From Berberis thunbergii (Eukaryota > Streptophyta > Magnoliopsida > Ranunculales > Berberidaceae): 64,000 nucleotides of DNA. Within the stretch, counting starts at the first letter, position 1; every line of letters starts with the position of its first letter. Under the pieces are notes generated by a model. That model was given only the letters and a program-made list of their open reading frames with translations. It ran no database searches and was not told where the DNA came from. Position numbers and translations under genes: made by a program. Of this stretch, positions 1 to 10,949 are shown piece by piece. The DNA is taken from the NCBI GenBank assembly GCA_003290165.1, contig QNQO01000452.1:62001-126000 (forward strand). Direction: 5' to 3'.

Positions 1-307
1 ACATAATCTGAGTGTTGATGGAGAGTTCTGGAATATGAACGACAATATTCTTTAACATAACTTTATTTAAGATCTTAAATACTTGAATTGTGGTCTTGAT
101 GTCATTAGAATTTGGGCTTTTATAGCAAAAACTTAAAAAACGTTGTCATCAATTGCTATTAATAGCTAATTGTGTTGTCGTGAAAATTCCCTGAAGGACA
201 TTTTATGATGCCAATAACATTAGCAAAGTAGTCTAGAAAATTGTCATGATCTATTAGAATCTGTCAGGTTGTGTTTCATGTGTTGATTACTTGAGTCTAT
301 ACACTTT

Positions 308-640
308 GAATCATATATTTAAGACAAATGAACAGTTCCATTATGTAAATAAATAAACACAAGACAAATGAATCATACATTCAAGACAAATGAACAGTTC
401 CATTATATAAATAAATAAACAACAGAGAGAAAGCACGGGACATTTAAGACAACTTTATCTTACATGAATATAAGATATGCCATTGACAAGAGAAAAACTC
501 ATCACAAAATTCAATCCGACAAACAAATAAGAGAAAGCGCAGGGCATTTAAGACAACTTCATCTTAGATGAATATATGATATGACATTGACAGAGGAAAA
601 ACTCATCACAAAATTCAATCTGACTAACAAATAGGGGAAG
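308..640. repeat. Two adjacent local tandem duplications
   Basis: A unit of about 63 bp with AAGACAAATGAACAGTTCC is present twice (about 308-421). It is followed by a unit of about 105 bp with CATTTAAGACAACTT and ACTCATCACAAAATTCAATC, also present twice (about 424-530 and 531-636). The second array ends where the last UTP4 exon begins. No coding signal was seen at 1-640 beyond that exon. Confidence 0.7.
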
Positions 641-654
641 TCAGATTCAACTAC

Positions 655-1688
655 TTGACCATCAGAACCTGCAGAGAACACCCTATTATGACTAGGAGCT
701 GCTGCTAATGCATTGACATCACCTTTATGGAGAGAATGTGTCTGCAACATAGTTCCATGCTGACTTTCCCAAAATTGCACGCTACCACTGCTATCTGCAC
801 TTACAAGCGTCCCTAACCTGAAACCATCTGACTTTAAGGATCAGAAAATTAGAGTGTAGCAGACGCATATAATCACAGAAACCTGATTCGCTTTTTACCT
901 TAGGAAAAGAAGTGACCATATGCAAAGCTCAGGTCCATTACCAAAGCCTCCATGTCCAACTGTTATCCTATAGATCTCATAAGCCAGATTAGCATCCCAA
1001 CATCTAATAAACCTGTAAATAAGAAAATTTGGTCGCAAGATGATATATTAGATTTAGCGCCTTAAAACAATAATGATTACCCCAAAACAAAAGATATTTA
1101 TGAAAAATACAAACATAACCACATTAACTAGAGGAGCATCAATTACTAATTAAGAAGACTTGGAGAATATACTACTCAATGAAAATTAGTAATTTAGCTG
1201 TGTACCCGTTACTGCTCCCAAAAAATATTAACTTTGCATCTAGGCTCCATACAACACTTAAAGCACGACCTACCAATTAAAACACAGGCCAAACAAACAT
1301 GAATATATATCATCAAGTCATGAAGAACAAAGCAAGAACCAATATACTAGTAATATATAGACCAGAGGGTAGATATCTCACCACTTGCTCTAGGAAATGA
1401 CCTATTATACGTTAATCCCCTTGAATCAGGGACCACATATAATCGTATGCAACCATCATCGCAGGCAGCCGCTAACCGTTGATTTTTCAGAATTGGTTGC
1501 ACGTGAAGCTCAACAAAGTGAACATCATCATCAATTTCACTACTTTCATCATCATCACTATCTGCAGATTCCATGTTTGCATATCCATTCTCTTGCCTGT
1601 GAGTATCATTTTGAGTTGATTTCTGTGTATCCTCAATGGGTTCTATGGCCATCTTCCAGATTGAAACCACAATAGAATCCAGTACAAT
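655..1688 (-). pseudogene. UTP4: UTP4/POPCORN-like WD40 gene, four internal exons, captured fragment
   Basis: Four minus-strand exons with good splice sites encode the middle of a UTP4 (cirhin, plant POPCORN) type WD40 protein, a small-subunit processome factor for rRNA maturation. Exon 1688-1382 has VVSIWKMAIEP, an acidic stretch and AAACDDGCIRLY. Exon 1269-1206 has ALSVVWSLDAKLIFFGSSNG. Exon 1012-899 has [19 protein letters not shown]. Exon 817-655 has [12 protein letters not shown] and [20 protein letters not shown]. Phases join cleanly and no stop occurs inside the four exons. The first WD repeats and the C-terminal half of the protein are missing. A tandem repeat abuts the left side, and RPT5 exons lie just upstream in the same orientation. 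That points to capture of a gene segment by the CACTA element. Confidence 0.8.
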
Positions 1689-1880
1689 CTACATGAACAG
1701 ATTGTGGTTTGCTCAAAACAATATACTAATTAATAACAATACCAAAGTGAACTAATTAATAACAATATTTTATTTACTTTGGTAACATGAATAGATTGTT
1801 GTTTGCTCAAAACAATATACAAAAGTACATTAGTGCAAAAAAAATGTACAATAATTTGACAACAAAACTAGCAGACTTAC

Positions 1881-2808
1881 TTGGCACGCGTGGATGTTTT
1901 TAGGACGACACATTTCCCCTTCCTTTGCGAGTCTAGATCAATATTAGCACCATCCTCTTCAACCTCATCTTCAGGATTCATTTACAAAATCTACAAGGTA
2001 TCTCACGTTAACATAATAAAAAAAAACATACAAGGCATACAAGTATAAAGCAAATGAAGTTGCTGATACTGCAACCGAAATTTCCAGATAGGCATATAGG
2101 TAAAATTTAACTCCATGGAGTTATTACGACTTCAAAAGGTGGGTTCCTAAGCTTCATGTTCAACATAGTTGCCGGCTTCCAAGGGATGGTTTTCAAGTGT
2201 CAGGATTCTAGAGGTGCTAGAAATCAATCTTGGTTGGCCCTAATTAATCAGCTAAGACAGGGAAGTATACATACTAATGCAATTACACTAACAATGCCCC
2301 ATACCAAATTTCAATTTCACTAATGTAGAAACTCAAGTCATACAACTAATCGGCATGAATGATAAAATGAAAATTAAACTTTCTTTAGCTATATTTTCTA
2401 GGGTTTGTGATGTGAACAAACTCTTTTCAGATTCGCGATTTTCAAGATCAATTTTTTTACAAAATTTCTTCCCTATTTATCGAATTAGGTCAAAATTAGT
2501 TCACAAATCAAAAAGGATGAATAGAAAAATCACTTCAACTATGTTCCCAACCAAGTAAGGAAGTGGCTTGTTGAGCTTAATCTTCTCATGATTCTCCTTG
2601 ATCTTCTCTTTATACGATTCTAGTTCAAGATTCGTTCTTTGCAATTCCTCCTACAAATTTCAACAAAGAAAATCAATACCCATTTACGATTCGAGTAAAA
2701 GTTGAACCAAAACCCTAGAAATCGTGAAAAGGTCTCACCTTTAGTATCCGAACTTTGTTGTTGAGAAGGCAAGATGCTCTGACGATGTCGTCTGTGGAAA
2801 TAAGAGAC
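1881..2808 (-). pseudogene. RPT5: RPT5 (26S proteasome ATPase 6A) N-terminal exons, captured fragment
   Basis: Three exon-like blocks on the minus strand match the start of RPT5, an AAA ATPase of the 19S proteasome base. Block 1 (about 2808-2739) reads TDDIVRASCLLNNKVRILK and ends at a GTGAGA donor. Block 2 (2650-2534) includes [14 protein letters not shown] and [10 protein letters not shown]. Block 3 (1990-1881) includes [17 protein letters not shown] and VVLKTST and ends at a GTAAGT donor. Splice sites and phases agree with a split gene. The coiled-coil/OB start is all that is present; the AAA domain (about three quarters of the protein) is absent. Block 3 opens with ATT TTG TAA, so a stop replaces the usual Glu codon. 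This is a dead fragment carried by the CACTA element, not a working gene. Confidence 0.8.
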
Positions 2809-3002
2809 CTGAAACGGAGAAGGAATGTGTTGAGAATGAGAGACCTGAAACAATGAGGGAGATGAGAGCAGTCGGAGAGGGAGATGAGAGCAGTGGCTTG
2901 GCTTCGGCTTCTCTTCCTTCCTTCCTTCTTTCTCTGTTTTGTTTTTTTTGTTTGGATCGAGCGGGCACTTTTGGCCCTTCCAGCGCAAATTCCTTTCATA
3001 GC

Positions 3003-3107
3003 GCTTTTTAAAAATTCCTCCCTTTCACAATTGAGCAAAATCGCTTTCATAGCACTTAAAAAAAACGCTATTATCATGTGCTATCTATAACCATTTTTCT
3101 TGTAGTG
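3003..3107 (-). repeat. CACTA terminus and subterminal repeats
   Basis: The terminus CACTACAAGAAAAA sits at 3107-3094 on the minus strand. It is followed by two spaced copies of a motif close to AGYGCTATGAAAG, near 3062-3045 and 3007-2993. In CACTA elements, subterminal repeats of this kind bind the element-encoded protein. The repeats here are short and few. Confidence 0.6.
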
Positions 3108-3126
3108 AAAACTCTGCTTGTTGTTG

Positions 3127-4581
3127 CTACACCTTTGTTGGTAAATCTGGATTCACGTCTGCAATACTATTCCCACAAGGCAGCAGAGTATAGACCACGT
3201 CTCCACGCTTAATCTCACCCAAAAACCTGAACATAGAAAGCAGGTTAGTATTATTGGCTACCGGGGTAGGAATGGCCATTTCCTGACGATGTGCCAACAC
3301 AATCTTCTTCCCTTTGATGCTAAGGGAATATGTGTTTTTTCGCCAATCATGAATAACAATGTGATCATATTGCCAAGGCTTACCTAACAATACATGACAA
3401 GCATCCATAGACACAACATCACATAAAGCATTATCAAAATATTTTTTGCCAATCGAAAAAGACACTAGGCATCACCTATCTACTGTTACCTCACTGCCTT
3501 TATTCAGCCATGACAATTTGTATGGCTTGAGATGACGATCTGTCTTCAACTGCTATTTCTGGACAGCCTCTTCAGACACTATTTTCTCCCAACTGCCATT
3601 GTCAATGATCATCTTGCAGACTTTATCTGCAACTCTGCAGGTCGTGTGGAAAATATTGGTTCTCAACCAATCATCCCCTGAATCGCCATTGGGAGTCAGT
3701 AGGTTCTTACGAACAACCAGATTCTCATGGTCATCTCCATCCTCATCATCGTCATACACAGGTTCTCCAAGCTCCTCATTGTCATCTACCATGTCTTCCT
3801 CAATCAAAAGATTGTTGCCCTTTTGAATAGTAGGCTTCATGCACTCAGTCGCTCTATGTCCATGTTCACCACATCTAAAACATCTAATATTTGAATTAGA
3901 ATTACCCTGCAGTGGTTGCTGGGTAGGACGGGGCTCTTGATGGTAAACTAGCCGACTATTTTGATCACTTCTGATCATTGGTCTCCTGTTCTGCTGTTTT
4001 TCCACAGCAAGTGCACGCTGGTATGCTTCAGAAATGGTCCACAGCGAGTAAATGCTGAGGACATCCTGCAGGGGCTATCGTAATCCCCCCAAATGTCGTG
4101 CCACCATCTGCTCCTACATTTTAGATAAGTCATTCCGGGCTATTAATTGATAAAACTCCTCCGTGTAATTATCTATCAATCGCGTGCCTTGCCTCAACGA
4201 GTTAAGTCGCTGAAACAAAATTTGAGTGTAGCCAAAAGGAATGAAGTAACCCTTCATCTTCTCCCAATCAGTGATCTTGGCCTTGCCCTTCCTGTCTCGT
4301 GATTGCCTCAACTGCTCCCACGACTCAGATGTTCTGCCTTTGAGTTTGATGGCGACCAATTTTATTTTGACATGATCTGGAACTTCCTTATACTCAAAAA
4401 TACGTTCTACTGCATTCAACCAATCTACGAATCCTTCGGCTTGTAACGTACCAGAAAACTCGGGCACATCCACTCTGAATCCTTGGTCTCCATGATGATC
4501 CTCCCTACCACGGTGCTCCCAGAGTCGAGCACGATTGTTATATGGATTTTTGAAACTGGAATCAGAATCATGATCTTTCAT
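3127..4581 (-). pseudogene. gag-protease remnant of Ty3/gypsy element
   Basis: The upper ORF (4581-4114) is a retrotransposon gag domain with SGTLQAEGFVDWLNAVERIF and WEQLRQSR. The next (4005-3553) has a CCHC zinc knuckle, CFRCGEHGHRATEC, an acidic linker, and the protease start with IIDNGSWEKIVSEEAVQK, where D-N-G-S stands in the usual D-[ST/N]-G active-site position. The last (3465-3127) continues protease with CDVVSMDACHVLLGKPWQYD. Stops and shifts separate the three pieces, so no full polyprotein is made. The family is chromovirus/Reina-like by these protease motifs; the clade call is tentative. Confidence 0.8.
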
Positions 4582-4771
4582 CTCACGATTACCGAAATCC
4601 TGCGCCGTTAGACGTCAGGTTAACTTTGCAACTTGCCTCTATAAATCCTCAATCATCGCATCCTGAACGTTATGATCACGGTGTGGGGCTTCCTCATTCG
4701 GAACCTGCCTGCGACAACCACGACCACTAGCCATAGAAACTGATGAAATCTCACCCCAAGAAGATGTTGAA

Positions 4772-4783
4772 GCTCTGATCCCA
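4772..4783 (-). other. Primer-binding site of gypsy element
   Basis: Minus strand TGGGATCAGAGC differs by one base from TGGTATCAGAGC, the usual plant initiator-tRNA-Met primer site. It sits 2 bp inside the LTR. Confidence 0.55.
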
Positions 4784-4785
4784 AC

Positions 4786-5187
4786 TGACGCCGAGCAGAA
4801 TAGGGATTATCCTGCAGGCTAATTCTAACTGACAATTCACAAGGAAGAACACAAGAAGAATGCCCAAAACACAAAGAAATATTCTAATGTTCAATTAAAA
4901 TTATCAAATCAAAAGTATCCTACAATATTGAGGAAGAGCTCTATTTATAGTGCTCAAATAACTTGAATAATAAGCAGCTTATTCGTAAAAGAAAAAGTAA
5001 AATCAAATACTAAAATAACAAGCAGACTATTCCTAAAAGAAAAAGTAAAGCCTAATCCTAAATGGAAACTAAAAAGACTCCTAATTAAATTGAAAGATTA
5101 CGAATAAGTTATTTAGTAAATAACTTTAAGAGCAAATTAGGAAGCCTAGAAACCAAAATTAGGAACTCTAGAAACCCTCCTGCATCA
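4786..5187 (-). repeat. 5' LTR of the truncated gypsy element
   Basis: About 402 bp, with TG at one end and CA at the other on either strand. On the minus strand a TATAAATAGAGC promoter motif lies near 4955-4944, as expected for the U3/R boundary. The LTR ends two bases before the primer-binding site. Confidence 0.6.
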
Positions 5188-5249
5188 AGGTTTGTTGTTG
5201 TTTGAATCGAGCTTGAGGGTTAGAATCAAAGTTTTTGTTGAATTGCAGA

Positions 5250-6830
5250 TGGGAGAATGGATTGGGTTTCAGCTTAAGAAAGTCGTGGAATCAGGCTCTA
5301 ACGTTTTTTCAACCAGTTGGAAGATTAACAATATAGATGGGTTATGGTGATGAAAGAGGCCAATAAAAGATGAATCTTCATTTCTATTATGGTGGGTTTG
5401 AATTCAGAGTCTAAAACTTTAAGGGTGCCAACTGATGTGGAAGGGAAGGGCTAGAAACAACTTGCCCAAGCTCTGAAAGAGATGGTTTTAAATAAGGTGC
5501 CTCAGCCATGTGTTAAGCGGCAAGTTAGAAGATATATGGGTTCACCTTTGCCAGTGCCTAGTATTGTCTCACCCTCGTGCAACAGAACTTTTGTCGAGGT
5601 AGTGACCACCGCTCTTTCAAGTGCTAGCCCTATTTTGGCTGCCAGTAAGGGACCTTTTGCAGCAACCTCTATCCACCGGGACTCCCCCATTGATTTCTTG
5701 TCTCGAGTATGGGGACATCATTTTCGGGAAGATCCCGTTGCAAGAGAGAATGGTGAGAGATCGGTGATACAATTGCCTGATTCAGTTATTCAATAGACAC
5801 ATGTTGCTCTTTCGTTTGGACACACAGCTTTCCCGGTCTTTGCCAGCTCTCCACATGTGACTTTATGCGAGGAACACGAGTCGTCTCCTAGGTTTCTGAC
5901 ACTGAGTGATCAGTCTCCCCAGCAATATCCAGCGCTTCCCCATTCTCCTGCTTCTCTTGTCAGCTCACTGGGTAAAGTAGGTAACCTAATGTTCAAGTCG
6001 GCTAGCCCATCTCAGCAGGATAAAAGCAAGGGTATTGTTGGGCTTTTGCCTTGCCAGGGGCCCTCGTCCTATTTGAAGCATAATTTGGCCAAGTCTAATG
6101 ATCAACAGCCTTCTAGGAATTATTGGAAGGTCTTAGAAGTTGTGGAAGAAGATGTCTTCAATTTGGATTCCTTATTGACCAAGATGTCTATGCAGGCTAG
6201 TAGGGATCACAAGCTGGCTAAAAAAGCTTAGCGTGATAGAACCGCTGAATGGGCTAGTTTTTCAGTTTTTCCAACTAGATCCAGGTTCATGCTCAAACAG
6301 AGATCCACCAAATCAGGCTCAACCAACCAAGTAGGGCGGGTAGAACTTAAGGGTTGTAGCGCCCTTGCTGGGGTGATTAGGAGTGAGTCTTTCAACAAGA
6401 CCCAAGAGTGTTCGGTATCTCTCACTTACCCGTCAGGTTTTGAGCCACCAGCAGAACAATGTGTTGGAGTTCATGGTTTGTCCACAAACCTATGTGTCTC
6501 TCATTTAAAGAGTTTCTCGTCTACACCAGACTATGTAGGTGCTCCCCCAGGCTTCGAGGTCCCTTGGTCGAAATTTTTTGGTCTTGTTCTCCCTGATCAA
6601 GAACAGTCTTCAGGGGTTGTTTCTAGAGTCAATGACAGCGTGGAGCTCTCTGTCTCTGATTGTCATTCAGCTCAAGAAGAGGCAGCAGATCGTTTGACTT
6701 TCAAAGAAATTGGCTTGGCAGTGGGAATGGACCTTAGTCAGGATGAAGAAAAGGCTTTAGGTATGGTTCAAGCTGCGACACAGGGTTCAGTATCTTACAA
6801 AGCATTGGACAAGTGCAGCAACCTCGAGGT
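5250..6830 (+). pseudogene. LINE ORF1 remnant
   Basis: Degenerate frames start with an ATG at 5250 (MGEWIGFQLKKVVESG) and soon hit stops. They continue in open pieces at 5482-5796, 5857-6231 and 6289-6840. The pieces are rich in Ser, Pro and charged residues and have no clear zinc knuckle. Position upstream of the endonuclease, on the same strand, is the main reason for calling this ORF1. The last piece runs straight into ORF2 without a stop. Confidence 0.5.
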
Positions 6831-6847
6831 GGGTCGAAGGTCCTTCA

Positions 6848-9800
6848 TGAACCTCAAAATTCTTTCGTGGAATTGTAGGGGGCTCAGGAATTCTAAGAGG
6901 CAAACGGGTTGTTGTAGATTAATTTCAGAGAATCGTCCAGATCTTATTTTCATTCAGGAATCGAAATTAAAGAGATGTTCTAGAGAATTTATCAGAAAAT
7001 TGTGGGGTGATAACTCTTTTGATTGGGCTATGGTGGAATCCACTAGCAGCTCAAAATGTCTTTTAGCTATCTGGGATGCTGATTTTTTGCAGATGAATGA
7101 AGTGTTGAAAGGGGCTTTTTCGCTTTCTATTAAACTTCAAATGATTTCGGACAACTCTTTTGGTTAGGGACTAACATATATGGTCCGTTTGATCCTTTGC
7201 TAAAAGAATATTTCTGGGAAGAACTATATGACATTGTTGGTTGAATGCAATCGCCATGGGTGTTAACAGAAGACTTCAATGTTTTCCGTCGTATGAATGA
7301 AAAAAAAAGTTGCAGAAAAAGGTCCATGAGCATGCAGAAATTCAATCAGTTCATTAATGAGGTGAAACTCACTAATTTCAGTCTAAAAGGGGAGTCAAAT
7401 TGAAGAGATCGCCCTATCCTTTGTCTGCTTGATCAATCAATTTATGGTTTCGGTGGATTGGATTGACAAATTTGGTGATAAAATTGAATGACTCAAAGGT
7501 GCAGCAGGTTCTGACCATCACACGATTTTGCTTGCGAACTCGTCTATGAGTGGCTACACTCGCTTTTTTTTCCTTTGATAACGGTTGGTTTGATCACCCA
7601 ACTCTGGCAGAGGAGGTGAAATCTTGGTGGAACAACTCAGTAGTCTCTGGCCACCCTGGCTACTGCTTATGGTGGAAGTTTAAGGCACTCAGATGCAACC
7701 TTAAAAGTTTGAGGACTAAAGTTTGGGGTAAGACCAGTTTATGTATTCAAAGTATTTCTACTTTAATTGCTAACATTGATGTTGATGAAGAGATCCGAGA
7801 CCTGACTGCCGATGAGAGGTCTTGTAGAGTGCAACTCCATCGAAAGTGGGAAACATTAATCAAAAGACATGAGGAGTTTTGGAGGATCATATATGGGGTC
7901 AACTGGGCTTCTCATATGGATTAGGGGTCCAAATTCTTTCATAACTTGGCTAACAGACACAGACTATTTAACTCTATTGAAGCTCTTAGCATGGGTCAGG
8001 AGTTGGTAGTGGATGAACTAGTCAACATCAGAGAACTCTTGATCTCTCATTTCAAGGAGTTGTTCTATGAAAATGACGAGTGACGACCTTTCTTCTCGGG
8101 GATTACATTTAAGTCTATCTCCCAGCCTATGGCTACCTCCTTGGTAAAGAATTTTTCAGATAAGGAAATTAGAGCGGCAATGGAAGAGCTCAAATCTGAA
8201 GTTTCTCCAGGTCTTGATGGTTTCTCAATGATGTTCTATTTGAAAATGGGGAGGTAATCAAATTTGATTTTCTGAAAGTTATTGAAGATTTGAACTCTAT
8301 AAACTTTTTGGATTGGCGATTGAGCACCACTATCATCTCGTTTATTCCTAAATGTGTGGGAATGCAAACAGTCAAGGATTTCAAAGCTATCAGTATTTTG
8401 AATGTGGCCTATAAGATCATTGCCAAGGTGTTGGCTAATAGATTGAAAAAAGTTCTTCATTCAGCCATTTCTCTTTTTCAAAGTGCAGCAGTCAGTGGAA
8501 GACAGGTGGTTGATAGCCCTTTGGTTGCCAATGAAATCATTGATTCTAGGAAAAATAAGGTGTTTCAGGGGTCATTATTAAATTAAATTTTTTTAAAGCC
8601 TTTGACATCTCTTGGAAATACTTAGATTTGGTAATGGCTCGCATGAGGTTTGACTCCAAATAGATTCATTGGCTTCACAGTTGTAGATCCACAACTAATT
8701 TCTCTCTGAAGGTTAATGGTCAGTTGCACGGGTTTTTCAACAGCTCTAAAGGCTTGCGTCAAAACGATTTTCTGTCACCTTCAATCTTTACTTTAGCAGC
8801 GGGGGGTCTAACCCAAATGATTCTTAAAGCGGTTGATGTTGGCCTAGTGAGAGGTTTTTGTGTTGTAGAGGGTAGTTCTCCTATTTCTATTCTTTAGTAT
8901 GCGGATGATACTATCCTCTTTTGTGATGCCTATGCTACTCAGGTTATTGCTCTTAAAAGAATTATGCTTTGGTTCGAAGTTATTTCAGGTTTGAAAATTA
9001 ACTTCCACAAATCAGTGGTGTTGCCTATTGGAGAAGTCCCTCATCTACAGCATTTGACGGGTTTATTTGGTTGTTCAGTGGGTCAGGTTCCAACTAAGTA
9101 CCTAGGCATGCCTTTGGGTGCTAGTTTTAAAAGTAAAGTTGTGTGGGATGAGACGATCGAAATGATGTAATCGAAACTGGCTTCTTGGAAACGCAAATTC
9201 CTCTCTAAAGCAGGCATATTAGTTCTTGTCCAATCCACATTAGCCCTCTATCCCTGTGTTCATTCTGTCTCTTGTCAAGGTCCCCTCTTCAATAGCGGCC
9301 AAGATGGAACAGATCATGCGCGACTTTCTTTGGGGTTCTACTCAAAACTCTAGAAAGATGCATTTAGTGGGCTGGGAGAAAATTTGTTGTCCCAAATCTC
9401 GAGGTGGTTTGGGCATTCGCCAAGTGCTCACATTCAATTTTGCATTACTTTCCAAGTGGCTTTGGCGATTTGCAGAAGAAGATGACAATTTATTGAGATC
9501 TGTCATCATTGATAAATATGGGCGCAATAGATGAGATTAGGATAAGAGAACTAAGTACACTCCGTATGGATGCTCTTTGTGGAAGTTCATCTCTCGGTGT
9601 GCAAATGTTTTCTACTCCCACACCTCTTTTCGATGTGGCAATGGTGATCTCATCTTTTTCTGGCTTGATTCTTAGTGTAGTAACCAACCTCTGAAGGATC
9701 TGTTTCCAATGTTGTTTATCATTAACAACAAACATGGGAGTGTGAGCAATTTTTGGTTTAATGGCAATTCTTGGGACATTTCCTTTCGAAGACCCCTAAA

Positions 9801-10353
9801 TATTGGGGAGCTAGAGGAGCTCGCCAATTTAATGCATCTGTTGGATAGACAGACGTTATCAGAAAGATCTGATAGTTTGGTGTGGAAGGGTAAATGTGTG
9901 GGTTTGTCGGTGAAATTTTTTTCTTTTATGTTGGTTGCTTCTCATTATGAGACTCATTCCAATCCCTTCATTTCCTCTCACAAGAATCTGATTTGGTGAA
10001 AAATCTTTTTTTCTTGGATAAATTTCTTTAGTTGGTCAGTGTTGTATAAGAGAATCTTGACTAAAGATAGATTAAGGAAAAGAGAAATCCACACAGGAAG
10101 TCTTTGTGTGCTTTGTAATGAGATTAACGAGACGCTGAATCATTTGATGCTTCATTGTAGATTTTCCAAATCCATTTGGAGCAGTTTCTTGTCAGAATTT
10201 GGTTTAAGTTTGATGTTTCAAGGTTCCATTTTAGATTGGCTAAGTTGGTGGTCACAAGGTAATCATTCCCGATGGGCGGAGTGGTTATGGCGTAGGATTC
10301 CTCACGTACTCATGTGGTGTGTGTGGAAAGAGAGAAATATGAGGGTTTTTTAA
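6848..10353 (+). pseudogene. LINE ORF2 remnant (endonuclease, reverse transcriptase, zf-RVT)
   Basis: The start MNLKILSWNCRGLRNSKRQ (6848) is the usual opening of a plant L1 AP-type endonuclease, with DLIFIQESKLK following. Reverse transcriptase pieces include NVAYKIIAKVLANRLKKVL (about 8400) and the active-site YADDTILF at 8898. This is preceded directly by a TAG codon at 8895 where plant L1 elements usually have Gln. KYLGMPLG and GGLGIRQ mark the RT thumb and linker. The tail at 10039-10353 has ILTKDRLRKREI and CVLCNEINETLNHLMLHC, the Cys/His zf-RVT domain. At least six frame breaks make it inactive. Confidence 0.8.
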
Positions 10354-10540
10354 TGGTTCAACAGATCAAATCACTCTATCTTTATCGAGATTAGGAAATT
10401 GTTGTGGAGGACGGATTCGACTTGTAATTTTTTTAGGGATTTTGTTTTTGACACCTTCATGGTATCTTCGCATTCATTGATATATAAATGATTTCCTTTG
10501 TAATTTGTTTACTTTTCTATCTTTAATAAACATCTTCATG

Positions 10541-10949
10541 TGTGACAATTGGAATCCATTTTAAAGAAATCCCAACATTTGGGCTTCTGAAATACTTTGC
10601 AAATCATGTTGATGGAAATCAAGAAGATAACGAGTTCCTATTTTAGGTAAACAATTTTGTATGAATTGTGAGGACCAGAATAACAAAACCAAAAAAGTCC
10701 ACAACATAAACATGCGATCAGGACATATCAATAATACATATATTCCTGTTTATATGATTCAAATTTGAACTCATATGTACGTCCCCAATTATAACTAGAA
10801 CACTTTCTTATACTGTAATTTAAATGTGCAATGCGTGTAATCATGAACCTTCTAACATTAGTTGTCATCAAATTATCCAAAGTCTAATGGCATTGTCAAT
10901 CACATTTGTTCATGGCGCATACACCTACGCAAAATATTTTAAATGAACC
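10541..10949. other. Intergenic, no feature seen
   Basis: AT-rich sequence between the LINE and the hAT element. I see no open frame of note, RNA gene or repeat. Confidence 0.4.

Larger units (their letters stand above)
1..3107 (-). mobile_element. CACTA (En/Spm) transposon, one end in window
   Basis: Read on the minus strand, the element begins at 3107 with CACTACAAGAAAAATGG, which matches the usual plant CACTA terminus. Short subterminal repeats built on GCTATGAAAG lie within the first 120 bases. No transposase is visible. Instead the interior carries minus-strand exons of two unrelated host genes, RPT5 and UTP4. The other terminus is not in the window, so the element runs past position 1. 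The neighbouring gypsy remnant stops exactly at the CACTA end, which suggests insertion into it or a later deletion. The 3-bp target duplication cannot be tested because the other end is missing. Confidence 0.75.
3108..5187 (-). mobile_element. Truncated Ty3/gypsy retrotransposon (LTR-gag-protease)
   Basis: On the minus strand the order is LTR (5187-4786), primer-binding site, gag with a zinc knuckle, then protease. Reverse transcriptase, RNase H, integrase and the 3' LTR are missing; the sequence stops at the CACTA terminus. Several frameshifts and stops break gag and protease. The bases next to the LTR (5188-5192, aggtt) cannot be matched to a second target duplication because the other end is lost. 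The element lies next to, and was probably inserted in, the LINE that starts at 5188. Confidence 0.75.
5188..10540 (+). mobile_element. L1-type LINE, decayed
   Basis: A non-LTR retrotransposon on the plus strand. It has an ORF1 region (about 5230-6800) and an ORF2 with AP endonuclease, reverse transcriptase and a C-terminal zinc-binding RVT region. Many stops and frameshifts occur. The 3' end is set near 10540, after the last coding remnant, but no clear poly(A) tail or target duplication was found, so both limits are approximate. The 5' end adjoins the gypsy LTR, which probably inserted there. Confidence 0.75.

Noticed and set aside
2355..2558. 67-codon plus-strand frame
   Set aside because: It lies across intron and exon of the captured RPT5 fragment on the other strand and has no supporting motif.
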